From Marinobacter zhejiangensis (lineage in GTDB: Bacteria; Pseudomonadota; Gammaproteobacteria; Pseudomonadales; Oleiphilaceae): a DNA stretch of 64,000 nt. The position numbers were made by a program, and so were the translations under genes. The notes below the pieces were generated by a model. It did no database searches and had not been told where the DNA came from. It saw nothing but the letters and a program-made list of their open reading frames with translations. Positions 30,887 through 40,082 of this stretch are shown here, in pieces. The stretch's first letter is position 1, and each line of letters begins with the position of its first letter. The stretch lies in NCBI RefSeq assembly GCF_900114775.1, contig NZ_FOUE01000001.1, positions 248,001 through 312,000 of the forward strand. The letters run 5' to 3'.

Positions 30887-31996
30887 ATGAGCCGAGCAAA
30901 GGCGCCAGCCACTTTTTCTGCGGAAGACGAAGATTACCGCCGTGCCTTCCAGCTGACGACCCTGCTGGCCATTCTCGCCCTGGTTTTGCTGCTGGGGATC
31001 GGGACAAAGTCCTGGCTTTCCGGCCACACCGAACACGCCATCGTACTTTGGTCGTTCGCAACCCTGATCGCAATCAACGCGACCATCTTTGCTTTGCTGC
31101 GCAACCTTCAGTTACACATGCTCGGACTGCTGGCGATTGTTGTTACCCTGTTTATCTATCTGTTTGCCTCTGGCGGCGAGAGCAACACCGGCCCACTTTG
31201 GTTTTACGCCTTTCCCCCCCTGCTGTTCTACCTGACCAGCCTGAGGCTGGGGGTCATCATACTGACCTTTTGCCTGGTCATGGCACTGGTGATTTTCCAG
31301 TGGCCGGAACTGCCCTTTGTGACCACCGAATACAACACCGATTTCAAAATCCGCTTCCTCGCCACGGTAACGTTTGAGTCAGTCTTCTGTTTCATCCTGG
31401 AGTTCAGTCGCCTACGGGTTCGCAGCCGGCTCCTGGAACTGGCTCACAGCCATGAACAGGCGGCCCGAACCGATGAACTCACCGGCCTGCCCAACCGCCG
31501 CGCCATGCATCAACGCCTGATGGAGGAATACTCCCGTTACCAACGCACCGGGCATCACTTTTCTGTCGTGCTGATTGACCTCGACTGGTTCAAGCGCATC
31601 AACGATGAGTATGGCCACGATGCTGGCGATGCCGCCCTCAAACAGTTTGCCGAGCTGATGCGGGAAATTGTCCGCCAAACCGACCTGGCGGCACGCTGGG
31701 GCGGAGAAGAGTTCCTGCTCCTGCTGCCGGATACATCACTGATACAGGCGCTGACACTCGCGGAACGGCTACGTCACAAGGTTGCCGAGGCCGAGTTTCA
31801 CTTCCGCGACCAGATCCTGCCGGTGTCCATCAGTGCTGGCGTCAGTTCCATCACCCAGTCGGACTCCATGAACCATTTGCTCAAACAAGTGGACGTTCAG
31901 CTATACACTGCCAAGGAAAATGGCCGCAACCAAATCTCCCCGCGGGTCAAAAGCAAGCCGACAACCACCGCACCAGACTCACCGCCCGATTCTTGA
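30887..31996 (+). CDS. Membrane-bound diguanylate cyclase
   Basis: The 369-residue protein has about six membrane helices in its first 180 residues and a C-terminal GGDEF domain. The active site is intact, GGEEF at 272-276, and the inhibitory site RQTD (263-266) is at the correct five-residue distance upstream, so it should make c-di-GMP and be product-inhibited. DELTGLPNRRAMHQRL opens the domain. Start is uncertain: the frame allows ATG at 30827, but 30887 is preferred because it leads into an ordinary N-terminus just before the first helix. No sensor domain beyond the helices is seen. Confidence 0.92.
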   Translation: MSRAKAPATFSAEDEDYRRAFQLTTLLAILALVLLLGIGTKSWLSGHTEHAIVLWSFATLIAINATIFALLRNLQLHMLGLLAIVVTLFIYLFASGGESNTGPLWFYAFPPLLFYLTSLRLGVIILTFCLVMALVIFQWPELPFVTTEYNTDFKIRFLATVTFESVFCFILEFSRLRVRSRLLELAHSHEQAARTDELTGLPNRRAMHQRLMEEYSRYQRTGHHFSVVLIDLDWFKRINDEYGHDAGDAALKQFAELMREIVRQTDLAARWGGEEFLLLLPDTSLIQALTLAERLRHKVAEAEFHFRDQILPVSISAGVSSITQSDSMNHLLKQVDVQLYTAKENGRNQISPRVKSKPTTTAPDSPPDS

Positions 31997-32052
31997 GCCC
32001 GGCAGGGAACGCCGGTACCATGGCGGCCTCATTGACTCAGAGTGGCTGAAAC

Positions 32053-32508
32053 ATGGCTTCAATCCGGATTCTGGTAGGCAGTGTCTACGGTGGCGCACTG
32101 ATGACCGCACGCACCCTCAAAAAAGACCTGGAGCAGGAAGGGCACGAGATCACCGTGCTGGAGAATCCGAGCCTGGCCGACATTACCGGCAACAACGACC
32201 CCATCCTGATCTGCACCTCAACGACCGGCCAGGGCGAAGTTCCCCCCAACTTACTGCCCTTTTACCTGGAGCTTCGGGACCTGCTGCCACAGCAGCCCGG
32301 CCGCCCCTTTGGCGTCATCGTTCTGGGCGACAGCTCCTACGGCGACACCTTCTGTGGCGCAGGCGAGCTGATGGAGGAAGCATTTTTTGAAACCGGAGCC
32401 CGTAAGGTAGGCGACACCCTGCGTATTGATGCCCTCGAAGTTACAGATCCGGAAGAAGTTGCCCTCCCCTGGGTCAGGGAGTGGCTGGAAAGCGTAATTT
32501 GTCCTTGA
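32053..32508 (+). CDS. Flavodoxin-like protein (MioC/YqcA type)
   Basis: The 151-residue protein has the flavodoxin fold and FMN loops: GSVYGGALMTA for phosphate, TSTTGQGEVPPNL and GDSSYGDTFCGAG for the flavin ring. Length matches E. coli MioC and YqcA (about 147-149). It is a cytoplasmic one-electron carrier; its partners here are unknown. It follows the diguanylate cyclase by 56 nt, but a functional link is not evident. Confidence 0.88.
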   Translation: MASIRILVGSVYGGALMTARTLKKDLEQEGHEITVLENPSLADITGNNDPILICTSTTGQGEVPPNLLPFYLELRDLLPQQPGRPFGVIVLGDSSYGDTFCGAGELMEEAFFETGARKVGDTLRIDALEVTDPEEVALPWVREWLESVICP

Positions 32509-32636
32509 GCCAAGCATCGGTAGACGCCATACTGAATTCCAGATCGCCAATAATTCGATAATAACGGCGAAGGTTTCGGGGGTATGCGTACACTCCCGCA
32601 GCGCGACAACAACAATCACAACAATATCGGACAACC

Positions 32637-35189
32637 GTGCGCCAAATTGCATCATTGATCGCCTTCCTGGTGACTCTTAGTCTATTGGCCTTCCAGGTTC
32701 ACAGCGAACCCGGCACGACCAGTTTGTTTCCGACAAACATCACCTACCTGAAAGCGACTGACTCCCAGGCTCCGTCCGAAGCACTGGCCAGTGACGACTG
32801 GCAAATGCTTCAGGAAGCCTCGCCGAACTTTGGTTACAACACCGTTCCCTACTGGTTCCGCATGGCCGTCTCCAGCCAACCGGAACACCAGATTCTTGAC
32901 ATCAGCTACCCGCTGTTGGACCGGGTCGAGTTCTTTCTGCTGGAAAGCGGCAACGTCACAGAGCACGTTGTGGTCGGTGACACCCTGCCATTTGAACACC
33001 GGCCCCTGAACCACCCGACCTTCCTTATCCCCTTTAGCACCCAAGCCGATAAGCAGTACGAAATCCTGCTCAAGGTCGAGACCCATGGCTCGTTGCAGGT
33101 ACCCATCCGAATCTGGGCCCAGAATGAGCTGTTCGATGCCATCGCCATGGAAGATCAGCTTCACAGCCTCTACTACGGCGTGCTGATTACCGTCATTTTC
33201 TTCAATGTCTTCATATTCCTGGCGCTGCGGGAACTCACCTACCTGCTTTACGTACTCTCAACCTTTGGCTACCTGTTCCTGCTAGCCGCCCTGCGGGGGG
33301 TAACCTTCCAGATCCTGTGGCCGGAAAATCCACAGTTGCACAACCTGTCGATCCTGCTCGCAATCCCTTGTGCCATGCTGCTCACCCTGTTGTTTGGGCG
33401 TTCATTCCTAAGGCTGAAGAGCAATGCGCCGCATATAGACAAGGTGGTCAAGCTGTTCATCGCCCTCAACCTGGCTGCCATCGCAGGGGCATTTGTCCTG
33501 GATTACAACCTTTCGATCCGGCTATCGGTGGCCTTGGCCATTCCAGGCTGCCTGTTGCTGACGTTTACGGGACCCTTGCTGTGGCTTCGGGGCGTCCCCC
33601 AAGCCATGTTCTACACCATTGCCTGGGGCCTGCTGACCATCGGCAGCGCAATAACCGCCGCCAACAAATATGGCTGGGTACCCACCAACTTCGTCACCAC
33701 CTACGGGATGGAGATCGGCTCCGCCCTCGAAGCCATCCTGTTGACCATCGCACTGGCCGCGAGACTCTACCAGGAGCGCGAAGGCAAGATGCTGGCGCGG
33801 GAAGCGGAGCTCAATGCCATGGCGGCTCGCCGCAAGGCCGAACTGCGAATGATGGATCAGGCCCTGCACAACCCCACCACTGGGCTCCCCAACCGCACCA
33901 GCTTTGAGATGGTGATCAATGACCTGATCAACCGTGAATCGAAAAAGCGCCACGCGGTCGGCATCATTTACCTCACCAACCTGCAGGCCATCACCAAAAC
34001 CCTGGGTCACCGCAATACCGACCGCCTTCTGGAACTGGCGGCCCGTCGATTCAACAGCATCATCAGCGGATTGCCCGGGGTGTACCCGATTGAAGTCACT
34101 GACCAGCGCTCGTTCCACCTCGCCTCGCTGGAACCGGCCGCCCTCGGTTTTATCATCAACGCCGACGAGATCTCATCCACCCCTCGCAGTATTGTGTTGG
34201 CGCTGGAACAGCTCGGAGAACCCATTGACTACCTCGGCATGCAGCTCCCCCTCGATCCCCAGACCGGCGTAGCGATCTTTCCGGACCACGCCCAGGACAC
34301 CAACGCTCTGATCCGCCGCGCGTACATTGCCCAGGAATCGGACGAAGCCCGGGATCGCGGACTGGCGTACTACCAGCCCGCACGGGACTCTTACAGTGCC
34401 GACCGCCTGACCTTGGTATCAGAACTTCGACAGGCACTGAGAGACAACGAACTCGCCCTGCACCTGCAGCCCAAACTGTGCCTGAAGACCCATGAAGTGG
34501 TAGGCGCGGAAGCGCTGATTCGCTGGCCAGGGCGCAAGGTACCCATCCCCGCTGACCAGTTGGTGTCCATCGCCGAGCAGACCGGGCTGATCAAACCCCT
34601 CACCCGCTGGGTTCTGGAACAGTCACTGTCGTTGCGCAACCAGTTGATCGAACGTGGTTACCCCATCGGCATCTCGGTCAACATTTCGCCCAACAACCTG
34701 CGCGAGCCGGAATTCCCGCTGTACGTGCAACGTCTGATGGCGGCCTACCCCCGACATCGTGGCCAGATCATTCTGGAAGTCACGGAAACCTCCATGATGC
34801 TGGACCCCGCGAACTCGTTGCGTGCCCTGCAGTCCCTGAACGCCACAGGCATTCCACTGTCCATCGACGACTTTGGTTCGGGGTATTCGTCACTGTCCTA
34901 CATCAAGCAGTTGCCAGCAAAAGAGATCAAGATCGACCGTTCACTGATCCATGACCTGCTGAATGAAAGTGAAGACCGGGTGATCGTTCAGACCACCATC
35001 GATATGTGCCACAGTCTTGGCTATCAGGTGGTGGCGGAAGGTGTGGAGGATGAAGCGACACTGGCCCTGCTGAAATCCATGGGCTGCGACATGATCCAGG
35101 GGTACTTGCTGACCCCGCCGCTGCCCATTCGCGAATTGCTGACCTGGCTGGACAACCGGGGCTCCGGAGCCGCCCGCCAGATCGGCTAA
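32637..35189 (+). CDS. 7TM-DISM sensor with decayed GGDEF and intact EAL domain (c-di-GMP phosphodiesterase)
   Basis: The 850-residue protein has a signal sequence (about 1-23), a periplasmic 7TMR-DISM-type beta domain (about 35-170), seven membrane helices (about 180-385), a short coiled coil, a GGDEF-like domain (about 415-570) and an EAL domain (about 595-840). The GGDEF signature is lost (the region reads EVTDQRSFHLAS), so cyclase activity is not expected. EAL looks functional: EAL at 625-627, EVTET, DDFGSGYSSL, KIDRSL and VAEGVED. It should cleave c-di-GMP in response to a periplasmic ligand. The start is GTG, chosen because it leads directly into the signal sequence. Confidence 0.9.
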   Translation: MRQIASLIAFLVTLSLLAFQVHSEPGTTSLFPTNITYLKATDSQAPSEALASDDWQMLQEASPNFGYNTVPYWFRMAVSSQPEHQILDISYPLLDRVEFFLLESGNVTEHVVVGDTLPFEHRPLNHPTFLIPFSTQADKQYEILLKVETHGSLQVPIRIWAQNELFDAIAMEDQLHSLYYGVLITVIFFNVFIFLALRELTYLLYVLSTFGYLFLLAALRGVTFQILWPENPQLHNLSILLAIPCAMLLTLLFGRSFLRLKSNAPHIDKVVKLFIALNLAAIAGAFVLDYNLSIRLSVALAIPGCLLLTFTGPLLWLRGVPQAMFYTIAWGLLTIGSAITAANKYGWVPTNFVTTYGMEIGSALEAILLTIALAARLYQEREGKMLAREAELNAMAARRKAELRMMDQALHNPTTGLPNRTSFEMVINDLINRESKKRHAVGIIYLTNLQAITKTLGHRNTDRLLELAARRFNSIISGLPGVYPIEVTDQRSFHLASLEPAALGFIINADEISSTPRSIVLALEQLGEPIDYLGMQLPLDPQTGVAIFPDHAQDTNALIRRAYIAQESDEARDRGLAYYQPARDSYSADRLTLVSELRQALRDNELALHLQPKLCLKTHEVVGAEALIRWPGRKVPIPADQLVSIAEQTGLIKPLTRWVLEQSLSLRNQLIERGYPIGISVNISPNNLREPEFPLYVQRLMAAYPRHRGQIILEVTETSMMLDPANSLRALQSLNATGIPLSIDDFGSGYSSLSYIKQLPAKEIKIDRSLIHDLLNESEDRVIVQTTIDMCHSLGYQVVAEGVEDEATLALLKSMGCDMIQGYLLTPPLPIRELLTWLDNRGSGAARQIG

Positions 35190-35216
35190 CCGACACCCCA
35201 GCCCGTTGAAAAGGTA

Positions 35217-36074
35217 TTATTTGCGCTGGCGGATCAGTGCTTCCTGAGTGGTGGATGCCACCAGCACACCGTTACGATCAAAGAAATTGCCACGATTGAA
35301 TCCCCGCCCGCCGGAAGCGCTGGGGCTGTCCTTATCGTAAAGCAGCCAGTCATCAAAGCGGAATTCCCGGTGGAACCAGATGGCATGGTCCAGGCTCGCC
35401 ACCTGCATATTGCGGCTCATGAATGTCACTCCATGAGGGTTCAGCGAGGTACCCAGGAAGGAGAAGTCCGAGGCGTAGGCCAGCAGGCAGCGATGCAACA
35501 CAGGGTCATCTGGCAGTTCACCCTGGACTCTCAGCCAGCTCTGCTTCATCGGCGGCTTCGCTTCCGGTTTCAGCGGGTTCACCGGATCAATCGGGCGGAT
35601 TTCGACCGGGCGGTTTCGGGACAGCTTGGCCTGCATGGCTTCCGGAATTTTCGGCAACAGCTTTTCGACATAGTCCGACTCCGACGGCAGCCCTTCATAG
35701 CCTGCCGCAGGCGGCATCTCCATCTGATGCTCAAAGCCTTCCTCCGCCACCTGGAAAGAAACCGCAGCGGTCAGGATTTCCCGGCCATCCTGACGGGCAA
35801 TGACCCGGCGAACGGAGAAAGATCCACCATCACGGACCCGCTGCACTTCGTAATCAATCGGCAGACTGTGATTGCCCGGGCGCAGGAAATAGGCGTGAAG
35901 GGAGTGCGCCGCCCGATCTTCAACGGTGCGGCTGGCCGCCATAAGGGACTGCCCGAGTACCTGGCCGCCAAATACGTTGGGGAAGCCCAGGTCTTCACTA
36001 TCGCCCTGAAAATGGTCGTCACCCGTTGGCGACAGGTCCAGCAACTCTACCAGCTTTCTGGTAACTTCCAGCAT
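35217..36074 (-). CDS. tesB: Acyl-CoA thioesterase II
   Basis: Hydrolyses medium- and long-chain acyl-CoA to free acid and CoA. The 285-residue double-hotdog protein matches TesB length. GGQVLGQSLMAASRTV and HSLHAYFLRPG mark the first half. In the second half the catalytic Asp (SLDHAIWFH) and Gln (STTQEALIR) are present; the Thr found in the E. coli site falls in DSPSASGGRG, where a serine probably serves. AGGAG lies 5 nt before the ATG. It may drain acyl-CoA made during hydrocarbon or fatty-acid use. Confidence 0.94.
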   Translation of the reverse strand: MLEVTRKLVELLDLSPTGDDHFQGDSEDLGFPNVFGGQVLGQSLMAASRTVEDRAAHSLHAYFLRPGNHSLPIDYEVQRVRDGGSFSVRRVIARQDGREILTAAVSFQVAEEGFEHQMEMPPAAGYEGLPSESDYVEKLLPKIPEAMQAKLSRNRPVEIRPIDPVNPLKPEAKPPMKQSWLRVQGELPDDPVLHRCLLAYASDFSFLGTSLNPHGVTFMSRNMQVASLDHAIWFHREFRFDDWLLYDKDSPSASGGRGFNRGNFFDRNGVLVASTTQEALIRQRK

Positions 36075-36197
36075 GCTCGCTCCTGTGGTTCATATGTCGG
36101 TATCGTGCCAGCCTCAGCCGGCCCTGCCAAAGCCGAATTGGCTTCTTAGCTCGCTAACCATCCGTTCTACCCCAGAACCAACGATGTTGGCAATGCG

Positions 36198-36234
36198 AAA
36201 AAGGAGCATCCGGACTGACCGGAATGCTCCTTTT
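36198..36234 (-). terminator. Rho-independent terminator of the rubredoxin operon
   Basis: Long stem AAAAGGAGCAT / ATGCTCCTTTT with an inner CCGG/CCGG pairing and a single bulge. On the minus strand it lies 33 nt after the rubredoxin reductase stop and is followed by T residues. Confidence 0.85.
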
Positions 36235-36266
36235 CGTAGGTAATACCGTCGAGATGATGATGCCGG

Positions 36267-37421
36267 TCAGCTATGAATCGGCGGCACCTCTTTCGCCAAC
36301 GCCTGCTTTTCCATGGCGTAATCGCCAGTCACGGCAAAGCCCAGGACCTGGCCATCACCGTCCTTGAACAAAGCCCGCACGTTGTTACCGTCACGCTCCA
36401 CCTGCCAGTCACCCTCGGCACCTTGCGGTGGCGGGCAGACTGCGGTTGGACAGCAGGGGGTTTTCACCATCACCGGCATGGTTCCGTAGGCAACCTCCAC
36501 ACGCTCGCCCAACAGGGTCTTGGCCAGCGCACGGGAGCAGGCCATCAGCGGCAGCACGTACAGCAGTACATGACCATCCACTTCGGCGCAGTCACCCAAC
36601 GCATAGACATCCTCAGCGGAGGTTTCCAGCGCACGGTTGACCACAATACCCCGGTTCACCTGAAGGCCGGCACCGGCCGCCAGGCTGGTACGTGGACGCA
36701 GACCGACGGCAGAAACCACCAGGTCTGCGGAAACCTGCTCGCCATTGGCCAGGATCAGGTTCACGCCATCGCCATCCTGGTCGATGCGATCCACCACGGT
36801 TTCCAGGTGGAACGCCACCCCGGCCTCGGCCAGGGCATCTTTGACCGCATCGGCGGCAACCTTTGGCAACAAGCCTGGCATCACGGTATCGGAGGGGGCA
36901 ATGATATCCACCTCGTAGTCACCGTTGCGAAGGTCATTGGCAAACTCACAGCCAATCAGACCCGCGCCCATAATCGCTACCCGCTTCTTGCCCTCAACCG
37001 CTTTACGGAAAACCCGGTAATCCATCAGGTCGTTGATGGAGAACACATGCTCCTGCCCGGTCCCTTCAATCGGCAGGCGGATAACGTCCGCACCCCAGGC
37101 CAGTACCAGTTTGCTGTACGTCAGGCGCTCTTCGCCGATGCACAGTTGGTGCGCGGCGGTATCGATACCGGTCACCGTGGTGTGAACACGCAGGTCGATG
37201 TTGAGCTGCTCCACCATAGTCGCAGCCGTGGCCTGGGCCAGTTCATCCGCCTCTTTGCCTTTGGTGAAGCCAGTGGAAAGCATCGGCTTGGAATAGCTGA
37301 ACCCGTCGTCAGCCGTGACCATCAGGATTGGCACTTCCTTGTCCTGCTTACGGATTTCCCGGGCCAGGGAAAAGCCTGACAAGCCGGTGCCGACGATTAC
37401 GATGGGGGCTTCTGCACTCAT
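36267..37421 (-). CDS. rubB: Rubredoxin-NAD(+) reductase
   Basis: The 384-residue FAD protein passes electrons from NADH to rubredoxin. It has the two dinucleotide sites IVGTGLSGFSLAREI (about 8-22) and VAIMGAGLIGCEFA (about 145), and the FAD-binding YALGDCAEVDG near 275. GGAG lies 8 nt before the ATG. The rubredoxin gene is 32 nt upstream on the same strand, making a rubA-rubB operon. The natural electron acceptor of this pair is often an alkane hydroxylase (AlkB), but no alkB is in the window. In pseudomonads the same pair lies near ubiC-ubiA-phoB as here. Confidence 0.94.
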   Translation of the reverse strand: MSAEAPIVIVGTGLSGFSLAREIRKQDKEVPILMVTADDGFSYSKPMLSTGFTKGKEADELAQATAATMVEQLNIDLRVHTTVTGIDTAAHQLCIGEERLTYSKLVLAWGADVIRLPIEGTGQEHVFSINDLMDYRVFRKAVEGKKRVAIMGAGLIGCEFANDLRNGDYEVDIIAPSDTVMPGLLPKVAADAVKDALAEAGVAFHLETVVDRIDQDGDGVNLILANGEQVSADLVVSAVGLRPRTSLAAGAGLQVNRGIVVNRALETSAEDVYALGDCAEVDGHVLLYVLPLMACSRALAKTLLGERVEVAYGTMPVMVKTPCCPTAVCPPPQGAEGDWQVERDGNNVRALFKDGDGQVLGFAVTGDYAMEKQALAKEVPPIHS

Positions 37422-37453
37422 TCACTCTACTCCGCTTGCTTGAACCGTTCGGC

Positions 37454-37621
37454 TTAGCCGATCTCAATCATTTCAAAATCTTCTTTACCCACGCCACAGT
37501 CAGGGCAAACCCAGTCGTCCGATATGTCTTCCCACTTGGTGCCCGGCTCGATGCCATCTTCTGGCCAGCCTTCCGCTTCGTCGTAGATCCAGCCACACAC
37601 CACGCATTGCCACTTCTTCAT
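37454..37621 (-). CDS. rubA: Rubredoxin
   Basis: Short gene of 55 codons. The product has the four iron-binding cysteines as CVVC (6-9) and CPDC (39-42), the family pieces [15 protein letters not shown] and [17 protein letters not shown], and an acidic surface. It carries single electrons on one Fe(Cys)4 site and is reduced by RubB, encoded 32 nt downstream. GGAGGT lies 7 nt before the ATG. The sequence is of the general (AlkG2-like) reducible type by eye. Confidence 0.97.
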   Translation of the reverse strand: MKKWQCVVCGWIYDEAEGWPEDGIEPGTKWEDISDDWVCPDCGVGKEDFEMIEIG

Positions 37622-37851
37622 GCTTTACACCTCCACATCATCAGGGTGCCGCGTTATCGGGCACGCTTGCGTTTATGCTTGAAATTCCACTATCAATCCG
37701 ACGCATTGTCGTTGTTGGTGGCCTATCATACCGAGCGAACACCCGTACACCAATGCCACCTGGACAAGGTTTTTCTGACTGCGCTGCCAATAACGGCAAT
37801 TACCCACCCATTCCGAGTCGCTTCAACCTCCCCACTGCAAACCGGCTTAGG

Positions 37852-37857
37852 TATAAT
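37852..37857 (+). promoter_or_regulatory. -10 box for hpt-ubiC
   Basis: A perfect TATAAT 30 nt before the hpt ATG, in the 265-nt gap between the divergent rubredoxin operon and hpt. No good -35 box is visible at 16-18 nt, so an activator may be needed or the call may be chance. Confidence 0.5.
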
Positions 37858-37886
37858 GCCTCGTTTTACGACAGGATCTGACCGCT

Positions 37887-38444
37887 ATGACCGATACCGT
37901 CGCCGAGATGAACCAAGTACTCGCCGAGGCCGACTGCCTGGTGGCCGAACCCGAGGTTCACGCCGCTATCCAAACCATGGCAAACGCCATTACCGAGCGA
38001 CTCAAAGACAGCGATCCGTTGCTGTTCTGCGTGATGAACGGTGGCCTGATCCTGACCGGGCAGCTGCTGCCGCTGCTGAAATTTCCGGTCCAGGCCGAGT
38101 ACCTGCACGCCACCCGCTACCGCCAGGAAACCACCGGAGGCATTCTGGAGTGGAAATTGCGCCCAGAGGAGAGCATGCAGGGGCGGACAGTCCTGATCGT
38201 CGACGACATTCTTGACGAAGGCAACACCCTCGCGGCCATCGCCGACTACTGCAAGTCCATGGGCGCCGAAGAGGTGCTGACCGCTGTGCTGGTTGATAAG
38301 CAACACGATCGCAAAGCCCGCCCTGACCTGAAGGCAGACTTTACCGGCCTGGAGGTGGAAGACCGCTTCCTGTTTGGTTTTGGCATGGACTACAAGGGCT
38401 ACTGGCGTAATGCGCCGGGGATTTATGCCGTCAAAGGACTCTGA
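37887..38444 (+). CDS. hpt: Hypoxanthine-guanine phosphoribosyltransferase
   Basis: Purine salvage: base + PRPP to IMP or GMP. The 185-residue type I phosphoribosyltransferase shows the PRPP motif VLIVDDILDEGNTL (about 103-116), FCVMNGGLILTGQLL at the start and DYKGYWRNAPGIYAV near the end, as in the shorter bacterial group. Its 3' end overlaps the ubiC start by 20 nt, so the two are translationally coupled although their pathways are unrelated. Confidence 0.91.
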   Translation: MTDTVAEMNQVLAEADCLVAEPEVHAAIQTMANAITERLKDSDPLLFCVMNGGLILTGQLLPLLKFPVQAEYLHATRYRQETTGGILEWKLRPEESMQGRTVLIVDDILDEGNTLAAIADYCKSMGAEEVLTAVLVDKQHDRKARPDLKADFTGLEVEDRFLFGFGMDYKGYWRNAPGIYAVKGL

Positions 38445-39000
38445 GCACGGCCGAATTCCGGCGGCGTTACCGCCAACCACCTGGTATTGCTCTCTGGCAG
38501 CCGCCAACCTGAAGCGCCACGGTCTCGACCCTGTCAGCCGCTACTGGCTCCAACTGGAAGGTTCGCTGACACGGGCCTTACAGCTGCGATGCCAGCAGGG
38601 CTTTCATGTTGAAGTCGCCCGGGAGGGTTTTTATCGCCCAACCCGGGAGGAAGCGCTGACCCTCGGCATTCCCATGGGCCAGGTCGCCTGGATCCGGGAG
38701 GTTCGTCTCTGCGGCGATGACACCCCCTGGGTGCTCGCACGCACCATAATTCCCCGCAGCACACTCCGTGGCGCCGACCGCCGCCTGAAGAACCTCGGCC
38801 GCACACCGCTGGGCGCCTATCTGTTCAGCAGCCAGCGCTGGTCCCGGGGTCCTTTGCAAACCGGCCTTTGCCATCGCCGTGACCAGGAGCAACCCCCGGT
38901 TGCCCGACGCTCACTGTTCCACTCTGGAGAGCGCCGCCTGCTGGTTGGGGAATATTTTCTACCCGACCTGCTGGCCCGTCCGGATAGCAATCGCACTTAA
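38425..39000 (+). CDS. ubiC: Chorismate pyruvate-lyase
   Basis: Splits chorismate into 4-hydroxybenzoate and pyruvate, the first committed step of ubiquinone synthesis. The 191-residue product has the family segments WYCSLAAANLKRHG... LQLEGSLTRALQ, REVRLCGDDTPWVLARTIIP (with the key Arg), LGRTPLGAYLF and the final GERRLLVGEYFLP with the catalytic Glu. The frame is open to 38374; ATG at 38425 is chosen as the nearest sensible start inside the end of hpt. UbiA, the next enzyme, follows 75 nt later. Confidence 0.92.
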   Translation: MPSKDSEHGRIPAALPPTTWYCSLAAANLKRHGLDPVSRYWLQLEGSLTRALQLRCQQGFHVEVAREGFYRPTREEALTLGIPMGQVAWIREVRLCGDDTPWVLARTIIPRSTLRGADRRLKNLGRTPLGAYLFSSQRWSRGPLQTGLCHRRDQEQPPVARRSLFHSGERRLLVGEYFLPDLLARPDSNRT

Positions 39001-39026
39001 GTTAAGCAACAGCAACGGGCTATAAT
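38997..39026 (+). promoter_or_regulatory. Possible promoter for ubiA
   Basis: TTAAGT (38997-39002) and a perfect TATAAT (39021-39026), 18 nt apart, overlap the end of ubiC and precede the ubiA ATG by 50 nt. This would let ubiA be expressed separately from hpt-ubiC. Confidence 0.5.
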
Positions 39027-39075
39027 CGCCCCAGTTATCGTCGCGAACCACAGCACGAGCAAGGACCCGGTCAGC

Positions 39076-39960
39076 ATGCCCCTGGATATCACTTCGCCAG
39101 CACTGAAATCCCGCCTCTCCGATTACGCCAAACTCATGCGCATTGATCGCCCCATTGGCACTCTGCTGCTGTTGTGGCCAACGTACTGGGCGTTATGGCT
39201 GGCTGCCGGCGGCCTGCCGAGCATCAGCAACCTGATCATTTTCACCCTCGGTGTTTTCCTGATGCGCGCTGCCGGCTGCGCCATTAATGACTTTGCCGAC
39301 CGCAAGGTCGACGGACATGTCAAACGCACCAAAGAACGCCCCCTGGCCGCCGGGCGCATTGATGCCAGGGAAGCGGTGGCGGTGTTCCTGACCCTGGCCC
39401 TGGTGTCATTCCTGATGGTGGTTCTGTTCACCAACACCCTGACCCTTTACCTGTCCTTCGGCGGCCTGGCCCTGGCCTTTTGCTACCCGTTCATGAAACG
39501 CTTTACCCACCTGCCACAACTGGTTCTGGGGGCGGCGTTCTCCTGGGCAATTCCCATGGCCTGGGCTGCAGAGACCGGAGAACTGGCCCGGCTCGCGTGG
39601 TTGCTATTTACCGCAAACCTGCTGTGGACCGTCGCCTACGACACCTTCTACGCCATGGTCGATCGGGACGATGACCTGAAGATTGGCGTAAAGTCCACCG
39701 CCATCCTGTTCGGCGACAGCGACCGAGTCATCATTGCAACCCTGCAGGCCCTGGTGGTTCTGATCCTGGTCATGGTTGGTGTTCAGGCAAAATTGGGCGC
39801 ATTTTTCTATCTGGGCACCGTGGTCATGGCCTGCCTGTTTGTCTATCAACAGCATTTGGCACGCAACCGAGATCGCGATGGCTGCTTTAAGGCTTTCCTT
39901 AACAACAATTGGGCAGGGTTCTCGGTCTTTGCAGGGCTGGCCCTGGATCTGGCATTTTGA
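39076..39960 (+). CDS. ubiA: 4-hydroxybenzoate octaprenyltransferase
   Basis: Attaches the polyprenyl tail to 4-hydroxybenzoate in the inner membrane. The 294-residue product has about eight or nine membrane helices and both Asp-rich magnesium-diphosphate sites: [23 protein letters not shown] in segments and [42 protein letters not shown] opens the protein as in other UbiA enzymes. It works directly on the UbiC product. Confidence 0.96.
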   Translation: MPLDITSPALKSRLSDYAKLMRIDRPIGTLLLLWPTYWALWLAAGGLPSISNLIIFTLGVFLMRAAGCAINDFADRKVDGHVKRTKERPLAAGRIDAREAVAVFLTLALVSFLMVVLFTNTLTLYLSFGGLALAFCYPFMKRFTHLPQLVLGAAFSWAIPMAWAAETGELARLAWLLFTANLLWTVAYDTFYAMVDRDDDLKIGVKSTAILFGDSDRVIIATLQALVVLILVMVGVQAKLGAFFYLGTVVMACLFVYQQHLARNRDRDGCFKAFLNNNWAGFSVFAGLALDLAF

Positions 39961-40014
39961 GCCACAACGGCTGAACAGCGCCTCACCCGTGACAATAACG
40001 ACGACACACCAACC

Positions 40015-40048
40015 CTGTCATATACTTGTAACAGTTGGTCGTTGTAAT
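40015..40048 (+). promoter_or_regulatory. Pho box and -10 of the phoB-phoR promoter
   Basis: CTGTCAT-ATAC-TTGTAAC (40015-40032) has the 7-4-7 layout of a PhoB-binding site and matches consensus closely in both half-sites. A TGTAAT -10-like box begins 10 nt later (40043-40048), the spacing expected when the Pho box replaces the -35. It lies 35 nt before the phoB start and predicts self-induction under phosphate limitation. Confidence 0.82.
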
Positions 40049-40082
40049 GAGGCAGCAACAATAATCCGATGGATACAGGTTA

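Noticed and set aside
36273-37379. A 368-codon plus-strand open frame
   Set aside because: Exact antisense of rubB and typical low-complexity shadow.
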